From the NCBI RefSeq assembly GCF_001476895.1, contig NZ_LDTB01000025.1:1-64000 (forward strand): a stretch of 64,000 nucleotides of DNA, written 5' to 3'. The notes under the pieces are model-generated. The model saw only the letters and a program-made list of their open reading frames with translations, made no database searches and was not told where the DNA came from. The position numbers and the translations under genes are program-made. Source of the DNA: Sphingomonas endophytica. Its GTDB lineage: Bacteria > Pseudomonadota > Alphaproteobacteria > Sphingomonadales > Sphingomonadaceae. Shown piece after piece: positions 9,148 to 18,000 of the stretch. The first letter of the stretch is position 1. Each line of letters starts with the position of its first letter.

Positions 9148-9165
9148 TCGGCTACGCGCGCGGGG
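9148..9165. repeat. 18-bp direct repeat before the Dam-type gene (copy 2)
   Basis: TCGGCTACGCGCGCGGGG is identical to 8241-8258 and lies 29 bp upstream of the Dam-type start codon. Confidence 0.75.
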
Positions 9166-9214
9166 ATGCCGATCGGCGCGATCGGCGCGGCCTGCCTGGG
9201 GGACAGGATCGGGA

Positions 9215-9237
9215 GGCGGGGCCGTGGCGGCCCCGCC
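9215..9237. terminator. GC-rich hairpin at the end of the 131-aa gene
   Basis: GGCGGGGCC / GGCCCCGCC, a 9-bp stem with a 5-nt loop, starts 6 bp past the stop of the leftward gene 9244-9639. It lacks a U-run but would separate that gene from the methyltransferase unit. Confidence 0.5.
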
Positions 9238-9243
9238 GGAAGG

Positions 9244-9639
9244 TCAGGCGGCGATGGCCCGGGCGGCCATGACCATGTCGACGAAGCGGCAGCGGCCGAT
9301 CATCACGCCCTTGCCGGTCGTCAGGTGGCGGCGCTGCCCCGGGGTGAAGACTTCCGCCATCTCCGCCTCGCCGTAGCGCATCACATATTCGATGCCGCCC
9401 GGCTCGGTGACCATCAGGTAGTGGACGCCGTTGATCCGCGAGGCGGCGTCGGTCAGCACCGGCGCCGGGCACTGCACCATTTCGATCAGGCGCGTCCCGT
9501 ACCCTGCCTTCATCTTCAGCCTGCCCGTCGTCTCCAGCTCGGTCCGCTGCGCGGTGGTGAACCAGTTGACCATCTCGGCGGGGGTGAATTCCTCGGTGGT
9601 GGTGTTGCCGTCAGGGCTGGTGATCTTCAGCAGGATCAT
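9244..9639 (-). CDS. uncharacterised protein, divergent partner of a toxin-antitoxin locus
   Basis: 131 aa, soluble, no family recognised. The N-terminus looks beta-rich (MILLKITSPDGNTTTEEFTP), the middle contains AQRTELETTGRLKMKAGYG, and the C-terminus is helical. GGAGAC precedes the ATG. Its upstream region is shared head-to-head with the toxin gene at 9782 and carries the TGTAGAG-N5-CTCTACA operators, the nearest 28 bp from its start codon. It should therefore answer to the same regulator as the toxin and antitoxin. It could be a third component of the locus, a repressor or an unrelated co-regulated gene. Confidence 0.7.
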   Translation of the reverse strand: MILLKITSPDGNTTTEEFTPAEMVNWFTTAQRTELETTGRLKMKAGYGTRLIEMVQCPAPVLTDAASRINGVHYLMVTEPGGIEYVMRYGEAEMAEVFTPGQRRHLTTGKGVMIGRCRFVDMVMAARAIAA

Positions 9640-9667
9640 CGTTCGTCTCCGTTTCCGCTGCCCAATA

Positions 9668-9766
9668 TGTAGAGCGCCACTCTACATCATGCAAGCGAGA
9701 AATGTAGAGCGATACTCTACATTTCTGTTGACGGCGCGGCCCGGAAGTGTAGAGTATCACTCATCA
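9668..9766. promoter_or_regulatory. three palindromic operators between the 131-aa gene and the toxin
   Basis: Sites of the form TGTAGAG-N5-CTCTACA lie at 9668-9686 (perfect), 9703-9721 (perfect) and 9748-9766 (right half degenerate, CTCATCA). A likely toxin promoter has -35 TTGACG at 9728-9733 and -10 TAGAGT at 9750-9755, so the third operator covers the -10 box. Binding would repress both divergent genes. Confidence 0.8.
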
Positions 9767-9781
9767 GCAACGGAGGACGCA

Positions 9782-10081
9782 ATGAAGATCGTTTCGGTTC
9801 GGGACAAGCGGATCAAGGCTCTGGTCGAGGACCCCAATCGCACGTCGGTGAAGGGACTCGATGCGCTGGAAACCCGCAAGATCGCGGAGATGATTACCGC
9901 CATCACGGTCATGACCAACCCGCTCCAGCTGCTCGCGGTGCCCTCGTGGAAGGCCCACGAACTGAACCCCGGTCAGCCCGGCAAGTGGAGCCTTACGGTG
10001 ACCCGCAACTATCGCCTGACCTTCATGGTCGATCTGGCGGCGCAGACCGTCTCGGTCCTCGACTACGAAGATTATCACTAA
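9782..10081 (+). CDS. HigB/RelE-family toxin
   Basis: 99 aa. The C-terminal half has the signature of HigB-type ribosome-dependent mRNA nucleases: GKWSLTVTRNYRLTF followed by VLDYEDYH at the end. The start codon follows a strong GGAGG by 5 nt. The toxin gene comes before its antitoxin, as usual for higBA, but the antitoxin is 107 bp downstream behind its own promoter and operators instead of being translationally coupled. Confidence 0.85.
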   Translation: MKIVSVRDKRIKALVEDPNRTSVKGLDALETRKIAEMITAITVMTNPLQLLAVPSWKAHELNPGQPGKWSLTVTRNYRLTFMVDLAAQTVSVLDYEDYH

Positions 10082-10089
10082 GGCGCGGC

Positions 10090-10107
10090 GGGGGGCGGAA
10101 GCCCCCC
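10090..10107 (+). terminator. attenuator-like hairpin between toxin and antitoxin
   Basis: GGGGGGC-GGAA-GCCCCCC, a 7-bp GC stem with a GNRA-type loop, sits 8 bp past the toxin stop. It has no U-run. It could cut read-through from the toxin promoter into the antitoxin gene. Confidence 0.5.
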
Positions 10108-10111
10108 AAGC

Positions 10112-10164
10112 TGTAGAGACTCACTCTACGATTTCCGTTGCAAAGTGTAGAGTGTCGCTCTATA
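10112..10164 (+). promoter_or_regulatory. antitoxin promoter with two more operators
   Basis: Operators at 10112-10130 (TGTAGAG ACTCA CTCTACG) and 10146-10164 (TGTAGAG TGTCG CTCTATA). -35 TTGCAA at 10138-10143 and -10 TATATC at 10161-10166 have a 17-bp spacer, and the second operator fills that spacer. The antitoxin can thus be made, and repress itself, independently of the toxin. Confidence 0.78.
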
Positions 10165-10188
10165 TCTTCTAGTGAGGAGAAGCGACAG

Positions 10189-10551
10189 ATGGCGAAGCGC
10201 GACGACGCCCAATACAAGATTGCGAAGGCATCCGAGATGATCGTGAGCGCGGTGCCGCCCGTCGACCGGCATCCGGGCACCTTCATCAAGGAGGTGCTGC
10301 TGCCGGAATACAGCCTCTCGGTCGCGGAGACGGCCCGCCGGATCGGCGTCGATCGTGCCGGGTTCAACGGCGTTCTGACCGGGAAATATGATGTGTCGCG
10401 CGATCTGGCGTACAAGCTGGGTGCGCTCACCCGTGACGAGGTGGCCGACCTGTTGATCGCCTATCAGCACGCGTTCGACCTTGCCAAGGAGCGCGACAAG
10501 CGGGAGGCATACAAGGCGACGATCGAGCGGCTGGCGGCCCCTCCGGTCTGA
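10189..10551 (+). CDS. HigA-like HTH antitoxin
   Basis: 120 aa from the ATG at 10189, which follows AGGAGA by 7 nt. An N-terminal arm is followed by HPGTFIKEVLLPEYSLSVAE and ARRIGVDRAGFNGVLTGKYD, the HigA/VapI form of helix-turn-helix. It should neutralise the toxin at 9782 and bind the five TGTAGAG palindromes; both are inferred from family and position. The C-terminus is a charged helix (FDLAKERDKREAYKATIERL). Confidence 0.82.
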   Translation: MAKRDDAQYKIAKASEMIVSAVPPVDRHPGTFIKEVLLPEYSLSVAETARRIGVDRAGFNGVLTGKYDVSRDLAYKLGALTRDEVADLLIAYQHAFDLAKERDKREAYKATIERLAAPPV

Positions 10552-10557
10552 GGATTG

Positions 10558-10598
10558 CTACGCGGCCAACCGCCCGAACCGGGTGGTTAGCCGCGTAG
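10558..10598. terminator. long hairpin between convergent operons
   Basis: An imperfect 19-bp stem from CTACGCGGC to GCCGCGTAG with a 3-nt loop lies between the plus-strand antitoxin (ends 10551) and the minus-strand late operon (ends 10753). It is placed to act as a two-way terminator, although no U-run follows. Confidence 0.55.
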
Positions 10599-10752
10599 AA
10601 CCAGGGAACCACGCCCCGCGTATTCCCCCGAAGGGTCTTGTATTAGCGGGCCACCCGGCGAACCGGTGACCCTGATTTCCGCGCGCGCGGGCTGGACCTC
10701 ACGGCTACGATCGGACCAGCGCTGCGGCTATGCCATCGCGGCACGCCGTTGC

Positions 10753-11043
10753 CTAGCCGCGCAGACGACGGACCAGCTCCTTCCACTCGCGATCGTCGCG
10801 CGGGCCAAAGTCGGTCGTCGGCTTCTGCGATGTGAGGCGGATTCGCGGCTGCCGCGCGCGGCACCTGGTGCAGCGCAGGTGATCGCCGGCCATGTGCAGG
10901 CGGGTGTCCCACGCGTGGGCGAGGAAGTACCGCCACAGCTTCTTCCCGTCGATGACCCCGGCGTGTCCGCATCGACAGACGACGGCGGCGTTACCTCGCC
11001 CTGAAAGGTCCATGAGCGTTTCGAGGCGGAAATTCGCGCTCAT
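10753..11043 (-). CDS. small zinc-ribbon-like phage protein
   Basis: 96 aa from the ATG at 11043. Two cysteine pairs (VVCRCGH and LRCTRCRAR), about 35 residues apart, suggest a zinc ribbon. I know of no named family. It is the last gene of the late operon, 65 bp after the SGNH hydrolase, a position where morons are often carried. Confidence 0.6.
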   Translation of the reverse strand: MSANFRLETLMDLSGRGNAAVVCRCGHAGVIDGKKLWRYFLAHAWDTRLHMAGDHLRCTRCRARQPRIRLTSQKPTTDFGPRDDREWKELVRRLRG

Positions 11044-11108
11044 GGATGCGGTTCGGTCGTGGTCATGACCATGGTTGCAAATTGTTGGATCGGTTGCGCA
11101 ATCCGAAT

Positions 11109-12521
11109 TTACATCCGCCCGATCGCGAGGCGCAGCGCGGTGACCAGGCGCAGGGTGTAGATCATGTGGCCCAGGTCGCTGGGGTGCGAGCCATCGGCCG
11201 CGATCGCCACGTCCGAGTTGCCGCTCCCGTTGGTCGCGCCGACATAACCGGTGCCGAAGGTCCAGGGCGACACGTCGGAGGCGACGGGGACGAACACGCT
11301 GCGCGGATCCGCCCACTGCGCGAACGCCGACTGGACGGCCCCATCGATCGCCAGCGTCTGCGCGTCGGGCCCGCGCGCGCCGGCATGCGACCCCATCACG
11401 AAGATGATCGCGTTCGGACAGGCCGCCCGGATCGTCTGGAAGGTCAGCAGCGCCTCGGGCTGGACCAGCGCCGGCGTGGAGACATAGTCGTTGTAGCCGC
11501 CGGCGATGACGACGACGTCGACGTCGGCGCCGGTCAGGTCCGAGTTGACCGTGAACCAGCTCGCGACCTGCTGCCGGATCGTCGAGCGCGTCCCGCCCCC
11601 GGTCGACAGGTAGCCGGTTTGCCCGACCGCCACCTGACGGGTGTCGTACCAGCCCAGATATCGACCGGTGGCTTTCGGCCACGCGTACAGGCCCGGGTAG
11701 GTCGCGCCGGTCCCCTCGGCATAGCTGTCGCCGGTGACGAAGGCGGTGATCCGGTCCTGCGGCCCCGCCATCCGCCAGATCGAGGACGTCGGCGCGACCG
11801 CGACCGACACGATCTGGTCGTTCTGCATCCCCTCGATCCGGATCGAGCGCGGTTTGCGCGCGCCGAAGTCGATCGTCAGGTAATTGCCGCTGCTGTTCGC
11901 GGCGAAGGCGAGCGGGGTCTTGCTGACGTAGCGCCCGTCGACCAGCACGCGGACGGCGTGGCTGGTGAAACCGGCCATGCGGATCTGCACCCGCGTCGCC
12001 TCGGTCCCGAATTCGTTCTCCCAGCCCCATGCTTGATAGGACGGGGTGGCCGGCAGCAGCGACGCGACGTTGCCGTTCGTCGCGGGCGCGGCCGACGCGA
12101 CGGGGAGGACGAAGCGATTCGTGGCGTCGAGCGTGACGCGTCCGCCGCTGAAGCGCGACACGCTGGTCAGCGTCATCGCCGTCAGCGCGTTGCCGCCCGC
12201 CACGCCCGAATAGATGCGGGTCAGCGACGCATCGGCGCTGGTCGCCATCGTCAGCGTGGCGTCGCTATTCTCGGGCGCGTCCTCGGGGTTGAGCGCGGCC
12301 GCGCGCGCCGCCGCGCGCTTCAGCCGCTGCTGCACCGTATTGGTGAGCTGCGCGACGGTCGCGGCCTTCTTCTGGCCGTTCTGCCGCACATCGACCAGCT
12401 CGCCGCCGGTCGGCGCCGACGCGGCCGACAGGCCGGTGATCGTGGGATCGATCTGCGCGGCCGCCGGCAGCGCGATCAGGGCGAGCGCGATCGCGCCCAC
12501 CCAGCGGGTGAACCTCTTCAT
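11109..12521 (-). CDS. secreted SGNH/GDSL hydrolase
   Basis: 470 aa. Residues 1-22 are a clear Sec signal peptide ending in PAAAQ. Residues 25-150 resemble a phage appendage linker. The hydrolase domain has the block I serine in TGDSYAEG, block III in GGYND and the Asp/His pair in DGSHPSDLGH. Such enzymes remove acyl groups from polysaccharide or peptidoglycan. The gene follows the lysis cassette, but a signal peptide means the lysogen or infected cell exports the enzyme. This fits surface modification of the host rather than a plain tail component. Confidence 0.85.
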   Translation of the reverse strand: MKRFTRWVGAIALALIALPAAAQIDPTITGLSAASAPTGGELVDVRQNGQKKAATVAQLTNTVQQRLKRAAARAAALNPEDAPENSDATLTMATSADASLTRIYSGVAGGNALTAMTLTSVSRFSGGRVTLDATNRFVLPVASAAPATNGNVASLLPATPSYQAWGWENEFGTEATRVQIRMAGFTSHAVRVLVDGRYVSKTPLAFAANSSGNYLTIDFGARKPRSIRIEGMQNDQIVSVAVAPTSSIWRMAGPQDRITAFVTGDSYAEGTGATYPGLYAWPKATGRYLGWYDTRQVAVGQTGYLSTGGGTRSTIRQQVASWFTVNSDLTGADVDVVVIAGGYNDYVSTPALVQPEALLTFQTIRAACPNAIIFVMGSHAGARGPDAQTLAIDGAVQSAFAQWADPRSVFVPVASDVSPWTFGTGYVGATNGSGNSDVAIAADGSHPSDLGHMIYTLRLVTALRLAIGRM

Positions 12522-12551
12522 TCTGGTCTCCTCGTGCAGATGGGTGGCCGG

Positions 12552-12815
12552 TCAGCGCGGCCAGGCGTCGAGCAGCAGGCGACGCTTGTCGTCGCAGCGG
12601 CTCAGGTCGATCCGGCCGTCGCGGATCGTGGCGTCGTCGTCGGCCGCCGTCGCGCTACCGTCCGGCTGGCGGTGCTGCGGAGTCGGGGAGCACGGCGTCA
12701 GCGCCGCGCGGGGCGGCGGCGGTATCCTCACCGGCGAGGGCGGCATCGAGCGCATCGATGGCGCGCACGCGGTCAGCGCCGCGACACACGACGCGGCCAG
12801 CAGCAGTCTCAGCAT
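12552..12815 (-). CDS. Rz1-like outer-membrane spanin lipoprotein
   Basis: 87 aa. The signal peptide ends in the lipobox LTAC (Cys17), and a proline-rich stretch (MPPSPVRIPPPPR) follows, as in Rz1. Its first half lies within the end of the Rz gene in another frame. With Rz it would fuse inner and outer membranes at the last step of lysis. Confidence 0.8.
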   Translation of the reverse strand: MLRLLLAASCVAALTACAPSMRSMPPSPVRIPPPPRAALTPCSPTPQHRQPDGSATAADDDATIRDGRIDLSRCDDKRRLLLDAWPR

Positions 12816-13119
12816 ATTCTCTCACCGTGTCGCGGGAGTGGACGATGATCGGCTCGCGCGCGGCCAGCCGGTCGGCGAAGGTCGACGTCGCGCCGGCGAG
12901 CTGCTGCGCGAAGCCGCGTTCCTGATCGGCGCGCTGGCGATCGGCGCGTTCGCGATCGGCCGAACGCCCCGCCTGCTCGGCCTTCAGCGCTTGGCTCGAC
13001 ACGTCCGCCCGTGCGCGGGCGACGTCGCGCTGGCTCAGCACGAAGAAGAAGCCGGCCGCGAACAGCGCGGCGATCGCCAGCTTCCACTCACGACCGAGCA
13101 GCGCCAGCACGCCGGTCAC
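12655..13119 (-). CDS. Rz-like inner-membrane spanin
   Basis: 154 aa. The start is GTG at 13119, overlapping the lysozyme stop (GTGA). One N-terminal TM (LAIAALFAAGFFFVL) is followed by a long charged coiled coil (ALKAEQAGRSADRERADRQR) and a periplasmic tail. The last 161 bp overlap the Rz1 gene out of frame. This is the classical Rz/Rz1 arrangement of phage lambda type. Confidence 0.82.
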   Translation of the reverse strand: MTGVLALLGREWKLAIAALFAAGFFFVLSQRDVARARADVSSQALKAEQAGRSADRERADRQRADQERGFAQQLAGATSTFADRLAAREPIIVHSRDTVREYAETAAGRVVCRGADRVRAIDALDAALAGEDTAAAPRGADAVLPDSAAPPAGR

Positions 13120-13883
13120 GCGGCGACCTTGCCGAAGGTCAGCGCCTTCAGCTCGACGAAATTGCCGAGGTACAGCGCCGCCTCGGCGCGCCGCCGGCGC
13201 ATCAGCCCGCTCGACACCGCGCCCCTGACCTTGTTCCAGAGCAGGAATGCGGCCGACGCACCGACGGCATCGCCGGCGCGGTGACGACGCGCCACCGTCG
13301 ACCAGGCGAACCTGAAGGTGCCGATATTGTACGCCAGCGCCACCATCGCGCCGAACTGCGCCGGCGTCGTCGCGGCCGCGCCGATCGCCTTGCGTACCGC
13401 CGGCACGAAGTCGCGCTCCAGGAGGATGACGAACATCGCGTCCGCCTCCGCCTGCGTGATGCGGTCGCCCGCCTTCACCTTCCGGCCGTCCGGATAGTAG
13501 GTCATCCCCCAGCCGATCGTCCATTTCCCGGCCGGGCAGCGGTACGCGACGAGCGCGCAGCGCTCGAAATGGTGCATCAGCGCGATCGCCAGCGGGCCGA
13601 CCTCGATGCGCGCGGCAACCGCGCTCATCAGGCCCAGCCGGGGCGGGATCACCGCGCGCCGCACGGCGCCGAACAGCCAGACCGCGCTGAGCAGCGCCAG
13701 CGAGATCCACGATGCGATCTTCGCCGGGATCAGCGCGCGCAGCTCGCCGGGCATGGTCAGCCAGCCGGCCTGCAACGCGCCCGGGTCGATCGCCATCAGC
13801 GCGCCGGTGATCGCGGCCAGAGTGGCAGCCGCGTGGCTGTAGCGGGCGCGCACGAAGGCGCGCGCCCGGTCGAGGAGCGTCAT
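13116..13883 (-). CDS. holin-like domain fused to GH24 phage lysozyme
   Basis: 255 aa in one uninterrupted frame. Residues 1-80 contain two hydrophobic segments (ATLAAITGALMAIDPGALQA and KIASWISLALLSAVWLF), the layout of a small holin or signal-anchor. Residues 85-255 are a GH24 lysozyme: HHFERCALVAYRCPAGKWTI carries the catalytic Glu and the KWTIGWGMTYY segment. It cuts peptidoglycan. No separate holin gene was found in the cassette. An internal ATG at residue 86 could give a free lysozyme as a second product. Confidence 0.82.
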   Translation of the reverse strand: MTLLDRARAFVRARYSHAAATLAAITGALMAIDPGALQAGWLTMPGELRALIPAKIASWISLALLSAVWLFGAVRRAVIPPRLGLMSAVAARIEVGPLAIALMHHFERCALVAYRCPAGKWTIGWGMTYYPDGRKVKAGDRITQAEADAMFVILLERDFVPAVRKAIGAAATTPAQFGAMVALAYNIGTFRFAWSTVARRHRAGDAVGASAAFLLWNKVRGAVSSGLMRRRRAEAALYLGNFVELKALTFGKVAA

Positions 13884-13949
13884 CAGCTTTCCTTTCGGTA
13901 TGGTCAGATCAGGAGGGCGGCGAACAGTCCGCCGGCGCTGGGGACGCGA

Positions 13950-14207
13950 TCAGGGGTGGGCGGTGGTCCGCTCGATCAGCATGGTCAGCTTGCCGTCGAC
14001 GCGTTCGACCTTGCCGTCGATACGCTCGGCCAGACGCACGAACTCGACCGCGCGCTCATCATTGCGATCTGCGCGTTCTTCGAGCTTCTCCACTTGGCGC
14101 GCCGTCTCCTGCTGCCGGCTGGTCGATTGGCCACTCGCGTAGACCACACCCAGCGCGGTGACCGCATGCGGGATCCAGTCGCGAAGTCGTGGGATGAGGT
14201 CGGTCAT
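13950..14207 (-). CDS. membrane-anchored coiled-coil protein of the lysis region
   Basis: 85 aa from the ATG at 14207. A weak N-terminal TM (HAVTALGVVYASG) is followed by a charged coiled coil (TARQVEKLEERADRNDERAV). Proteins of this shape are common just upstream of endolysin genes in siphophages and are thought to help lysis; that is position-based. Confidence 0.65.
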   Translation of the reverse strand: MTDLIPRLRDWIPHAVTALGVVYASGQSTSRQQETARQVEKLEERADRNDERAVEFVRLAERIDGKVERVDGKLTMLIERTTAHP

Positions 14208-14232
14208 ATCGGATCTCCGCGCTCGGCCAGCG

Positions 14233-14529
14233 CTACGGGGTCGGGGGAAGCGAGAGGAAGGCAGTTTCGACGTTGCGGCGACAGTGGCCCGGCGCTTCAC
14301 CCAGGAGCACGAACAGCGCGTCGATGATCGCGGCAGCCGGGCGCGCCCAGCATGCGCCGCGCATTTGGCCGCGACCGACATAGCTGCTGATCGTCTCATC
14401 GGCGGAGGGGCAGACGCGGGTCAGCCCGACGACATATAGGACGCCGACCAGCACGACCTGCGCGAACTGGTCGATCGAGACGAGAAGCTGACGCGCCACC
14501 GCGCGCAGCCGTTCAAGCGGGCCAGCCAT
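14233..14529 (-). CDS. small membrane protein of the lysis region
   Basis: 98 aa from the ATG at 14529, overlapping the end of the upstream gene by 17 bp. It has one clear TM (FAQVVLVGVLYVVGL) and a second weaker hydrophobic segment (AAAIIDALFVLLG). No family is recognised. It could be the true holin if the lysozyme fusion is not. Confidence 0.55.
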   Translation of the reverse strand: MAGPLERLRAVARQLLVSIDQFAQVVLVGVLYVVGLTRVCPSADETISSYVGRGQMRGACWARPAAAIIDALFVLLGEAPGHCRRNVETAFLSLPPTP

Positions 14530-15070
14530 CGTCCACCTCCACAGCGGCGATCGCCGCCTCGTCCTGCGCTGCCTCGATCGCCGCGCGGCGCGTGAGTGCG
14601 ACCTCATGACAGGCGGCGATATGCTGGCCGACAGCCAGCCCCATCGCGATCATCTGGACCGCGTCATGAATGACGTTGCCGTTGTCCTGCATCGTCCAGT
14701 CGATCGCGAACGGCTGTCCCGCCGCCTGGGCGACCATGGCCATCTGGACCGCTCCCGCAATCTTGAGCTGGCTCGCCGGATCCGTGTCCACGCGGCCGAG
14801 CGGCGAAGCGCATCCTGCCTCCTGCGCCTGCTCCCGCGCTGCCCGCACCGCCTTCCATCGCGCCGCGCGCAGCACCGCCAGATCGGCGACCCACGTTCCG
14901 GCCACGAACACGCTCCCTTCCGGCGGGCGGGCCGTCAGTCGCCACGCGCGCATGGTGGCCGCGTCCCACGGAAAGCCGCCCGCCTTGGGCGACACGCTTT
15001 CGTCGGCGGTGATGACGACGGGTGCGATGACCGCCGATCCGTCGAGACTGGTGATGGTCCACATCTGCAT
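14513..15070 (-). CDS. DUF4376-type tail-associated protein
   Basis: 185 aa. The C-terminal half carries the DUF4376 pattern: LRAARWKAVRAAREQAQEAG, then CASPLGRVDTDPASQLKI and IDWTMQDNG. These proteins follow tail tip or fibre genes in many alphaproteobacterial phages and may assist fibre assembly. It is 1 bp from the tail tip gene. Confidence 0.78.
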   Translation of the reverse strand: MQMWTITSLDGSAVIAPVVITADESVSPKAGGFPWDAATMRAWRLTARPPEGSVFVAGTWVADLAVLRAARWKAVRAAREQAQEAGCASPLGRVDTDPASQLKIAGAVQMAMVAQAAGQPFAIDWTMQDNGNVIHDAVQMIAMGLAVGQHIAACHEVALTRRAAIEAAQDEAAIAAVEVDDGWPA

Positions 15071-15071
15071 G

Positions 15072-18000
15072 TCAGACGCTCACGTTGATGATGCCGCCAT
15101 AGATGCGGGTCACGGTGGTGCTGCCGGCGGTGACGCGACCGATGAAGCGGAACTCGTAATTGGCATCCTTCGTCAGGCCACCGATCTGACCTTCAATCAC
15201 GATGTCACCAGGGTCCGGCCCGTCATTGGGATAATAGGAGGCCCGCGTCCCCGCGACCGGACCTGACGCGTCCGACCAGGACGACGAACCGCTGGAGCGG
15301 ATCTGCACCTTCCCCTCGATATCGATGTAGCGATACTGATTGCCGCTCGTGGCCGCCGCATAGGAACCGCTGGCGGCAAATTTGATCGTGCCGCTGGCTG
15401 ATGCGGTCAGGACCGCCGCCTCCGGACTGGCGTTGGCGTCCTCATACACCGTGCTGCCTACCCGCGCGCCGAAAGAGCGCGATACCCCCGTGATGTTGCT
15501 GGGCGGCGGCTGGTCGCTGTTCTTCATGATCGGGATGCGCTTGCTCGGCAACGCCACGCCTCCGATCGACATCGACATGAGCACGAAGCCGCCGTCGCCT
15601 CCGATCGCCTCCAGCTGGAAGCGTCCGCCGGCGGCGTCGATCGTGCCGACGGTGACACCCGACGAACTGGACTGAGTGCCGAACGACACCGACGACGTGA
15701 CGTCGGTCGTTCCGCGCAGAACCTTGACCGTGAACGGGATCGGCAGTGCTCCGTCCTTTGGCTGGCCCAGATAGTCGCAGCTGACCGACAGCGAGGCGAC
15801 CGACACCTCTACGGTGAAGCCGTCCGCGCCGTTCTCACCATCCTTCGCGGAGACGCGCTGGGGGGCGGACCAGTCCTTCTGCTGGACGCCGGCCTTGAAG
15901 GTCGACTTCGACATCCAGATGAAGTCGGTGCCGTTGCCGGGGCTGTCAGACCAGCCGGGGGGCGGATCACCGCCGTCCCGCGCCGGCGTCGCCGGTACGA
16001 CCGCAGAACGCAGGAAGATGATCGATTCGGTGCTGCCATCGGCCCCGATCGTGCCGTTCTCGCCGACGCCGCGAACCGCCGGTCCCCACGTCGCTCGGTT
16101 GTCGTTCGATTGGCGGAAATATGCGTCGGCCCCGAAATAATTGTCGTGCCAGCCATCGACGCCGTTGATCGACCATTGCGTCAGGACCAGCGGTGCGCTC
16201 GCCCCCGGCGACCCAACGGCACCACCCCCGGAAAAGGTGATGCCCCGGATGCTGTTGCCCACCGGCGCGACTGCGAAAACGCCGTAGAGCTGCTCGTCGC
16301 GGGCATTTACCGGGTGCGAGCAGACCGTGCCGTAACCGTCGATGATGTACCGGACGACCTTGCCGTCGCTGACTACCTGGCCCCGTCGCGGCCCTGCGCC
16401 AGCAGCGCCCTCCCAAAACGGAATGCCGTTGCGATCCGCGTAATAGGAGCCGTTGCTCGAATAGTGCAGGCCATAGTCGATGGTGTCGTAAGACGCGTTG
16501 GCGGTTGGATCGGTGGTCAGCCCGATGAAGCAGCCGGGATCCATGGTCCCGGCAACGGAGGCGGCCCCGTTGTAGAACTCGCCGGTGCGCGCCTTTCCGG
16601 TCCAGTCATCGCCGCCCCCATTCTTGTAGACCTCGTTCGGCTTGGGGAAATTGGTCCAGGCGACGTCGACCAGCGTGAACGCCGACGCGCCGTCGGCCCC
16701 GCGTTCGCCCTTCCGCCCGGTAATCGCCGCCGCGAACGCCTCGATCTGCTGGCGCGTCGCGATCCAGCGCTGATTGAGCGCGGCGCCATCGACGTTCGTA
16801 TCCAGCGTCGTATCATCCCACGCGGGGTTCATCCCGGCCAGCACCGCCGCAAGCGCCTGATAGCCGTCGTGCGCGTCAGTACGCGCGCCGTACAGGTCTG
16901 CCGGAGATCCCAGCACCTGGTAGCGCGCATCAAGCGCGAGGAACTGCGCCTCCAACCCGCGCCACTCCCGCGCGAAATCGCGCTTCTCGCGGCCGGAGGT
17001 GATCACATTGTCGTTGAAGACAAGGCCTAGCCGCGCATCTACGTCCGCGATCCCGGCGATGATCGGCCAGAGCATGGGATCGTAGGACGTCGGAGCCACG
17101 CCGGTAACCGGCGCGGCATCGCTGGCGTCCCAGGCGTAAATTGCTGCATTCTCCTCGCGCAGCATCATCGGCACTTTACCGTCGACCTGCGTTGCCATGT
17201 CGGCAATCCGGAAGAGCTTCTGATACCAACCCAGCGGCGCGAAGCTGAACCGCACCACATCGCCCTTCTGGAACTTCCAAGCGGTGCTCTGGAACGTGGC
17301 GGTGAACGTGCCGCCGTACAGCATCCGCTGCAGCCGCTGCTTCGACAGCCGCTGAGCCTGGCTGGCGGATTGCACGAGCGGATAATTGACGGTCTGCGAC
17401 CGCTCGATCCCGTCGCGGCTGGCGATCGCCACCTCGGGATAGTCGGGTTGCTGGTACAGCGATGCCGGCGACGGATCGACGAAGCTGCCGCGGATCACGC
17501 TGACGCTGTCGTCGAGCGGAAGCGTCTGCTGCCAGGTGAAGGCCCCCAGGACATCGGCCGTGCCCAGCTCGCCGATCGGCGCGGCCAGATCGTTATGCAG
17601 CACGGTGACGCGAAGCCGGCCGTCGACGTCGTCGAGGACGGCGTTCATCGTCGACTTCAGATTGTCGAGCACCGCTTCGGTGGCATCACCCTCGCTCAGC
17701 ACGCCGTCGCAGCGGTAGCGGGGCTCGGTGCCGCCGCTGGCCTTGGCCACCGGCTCATCGCAGAGGTTCGCTGCGTCGATAAAGCTGGTTAGATTGATGC
17801 GTGCGGGCGGCAGGCCCTTGCCGACCGCCAGCCGCCCGTTGATCCGCCATCCGAGCAGGTAGAACAGCATCGCCAGCGCGGGATTGCGCCCGGCGCTTTC
17901 ATTCCATTCCCAGGTCGACTGGTCATTCGCCCGCTGCGGCCCCGACCCGCCGGGGACCGTGCTGTCGCGGCGGGGATCGTACACGGGCGCGCCGTCGCCG

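Noticed and set aside
11046..12848. 600-codon plus-strand frame across SGNH hydrolase and Rz1
   Set aside because: Antisense shadow; the minus-strand genes have signal peptides, catalytic motifs and coupled starts.
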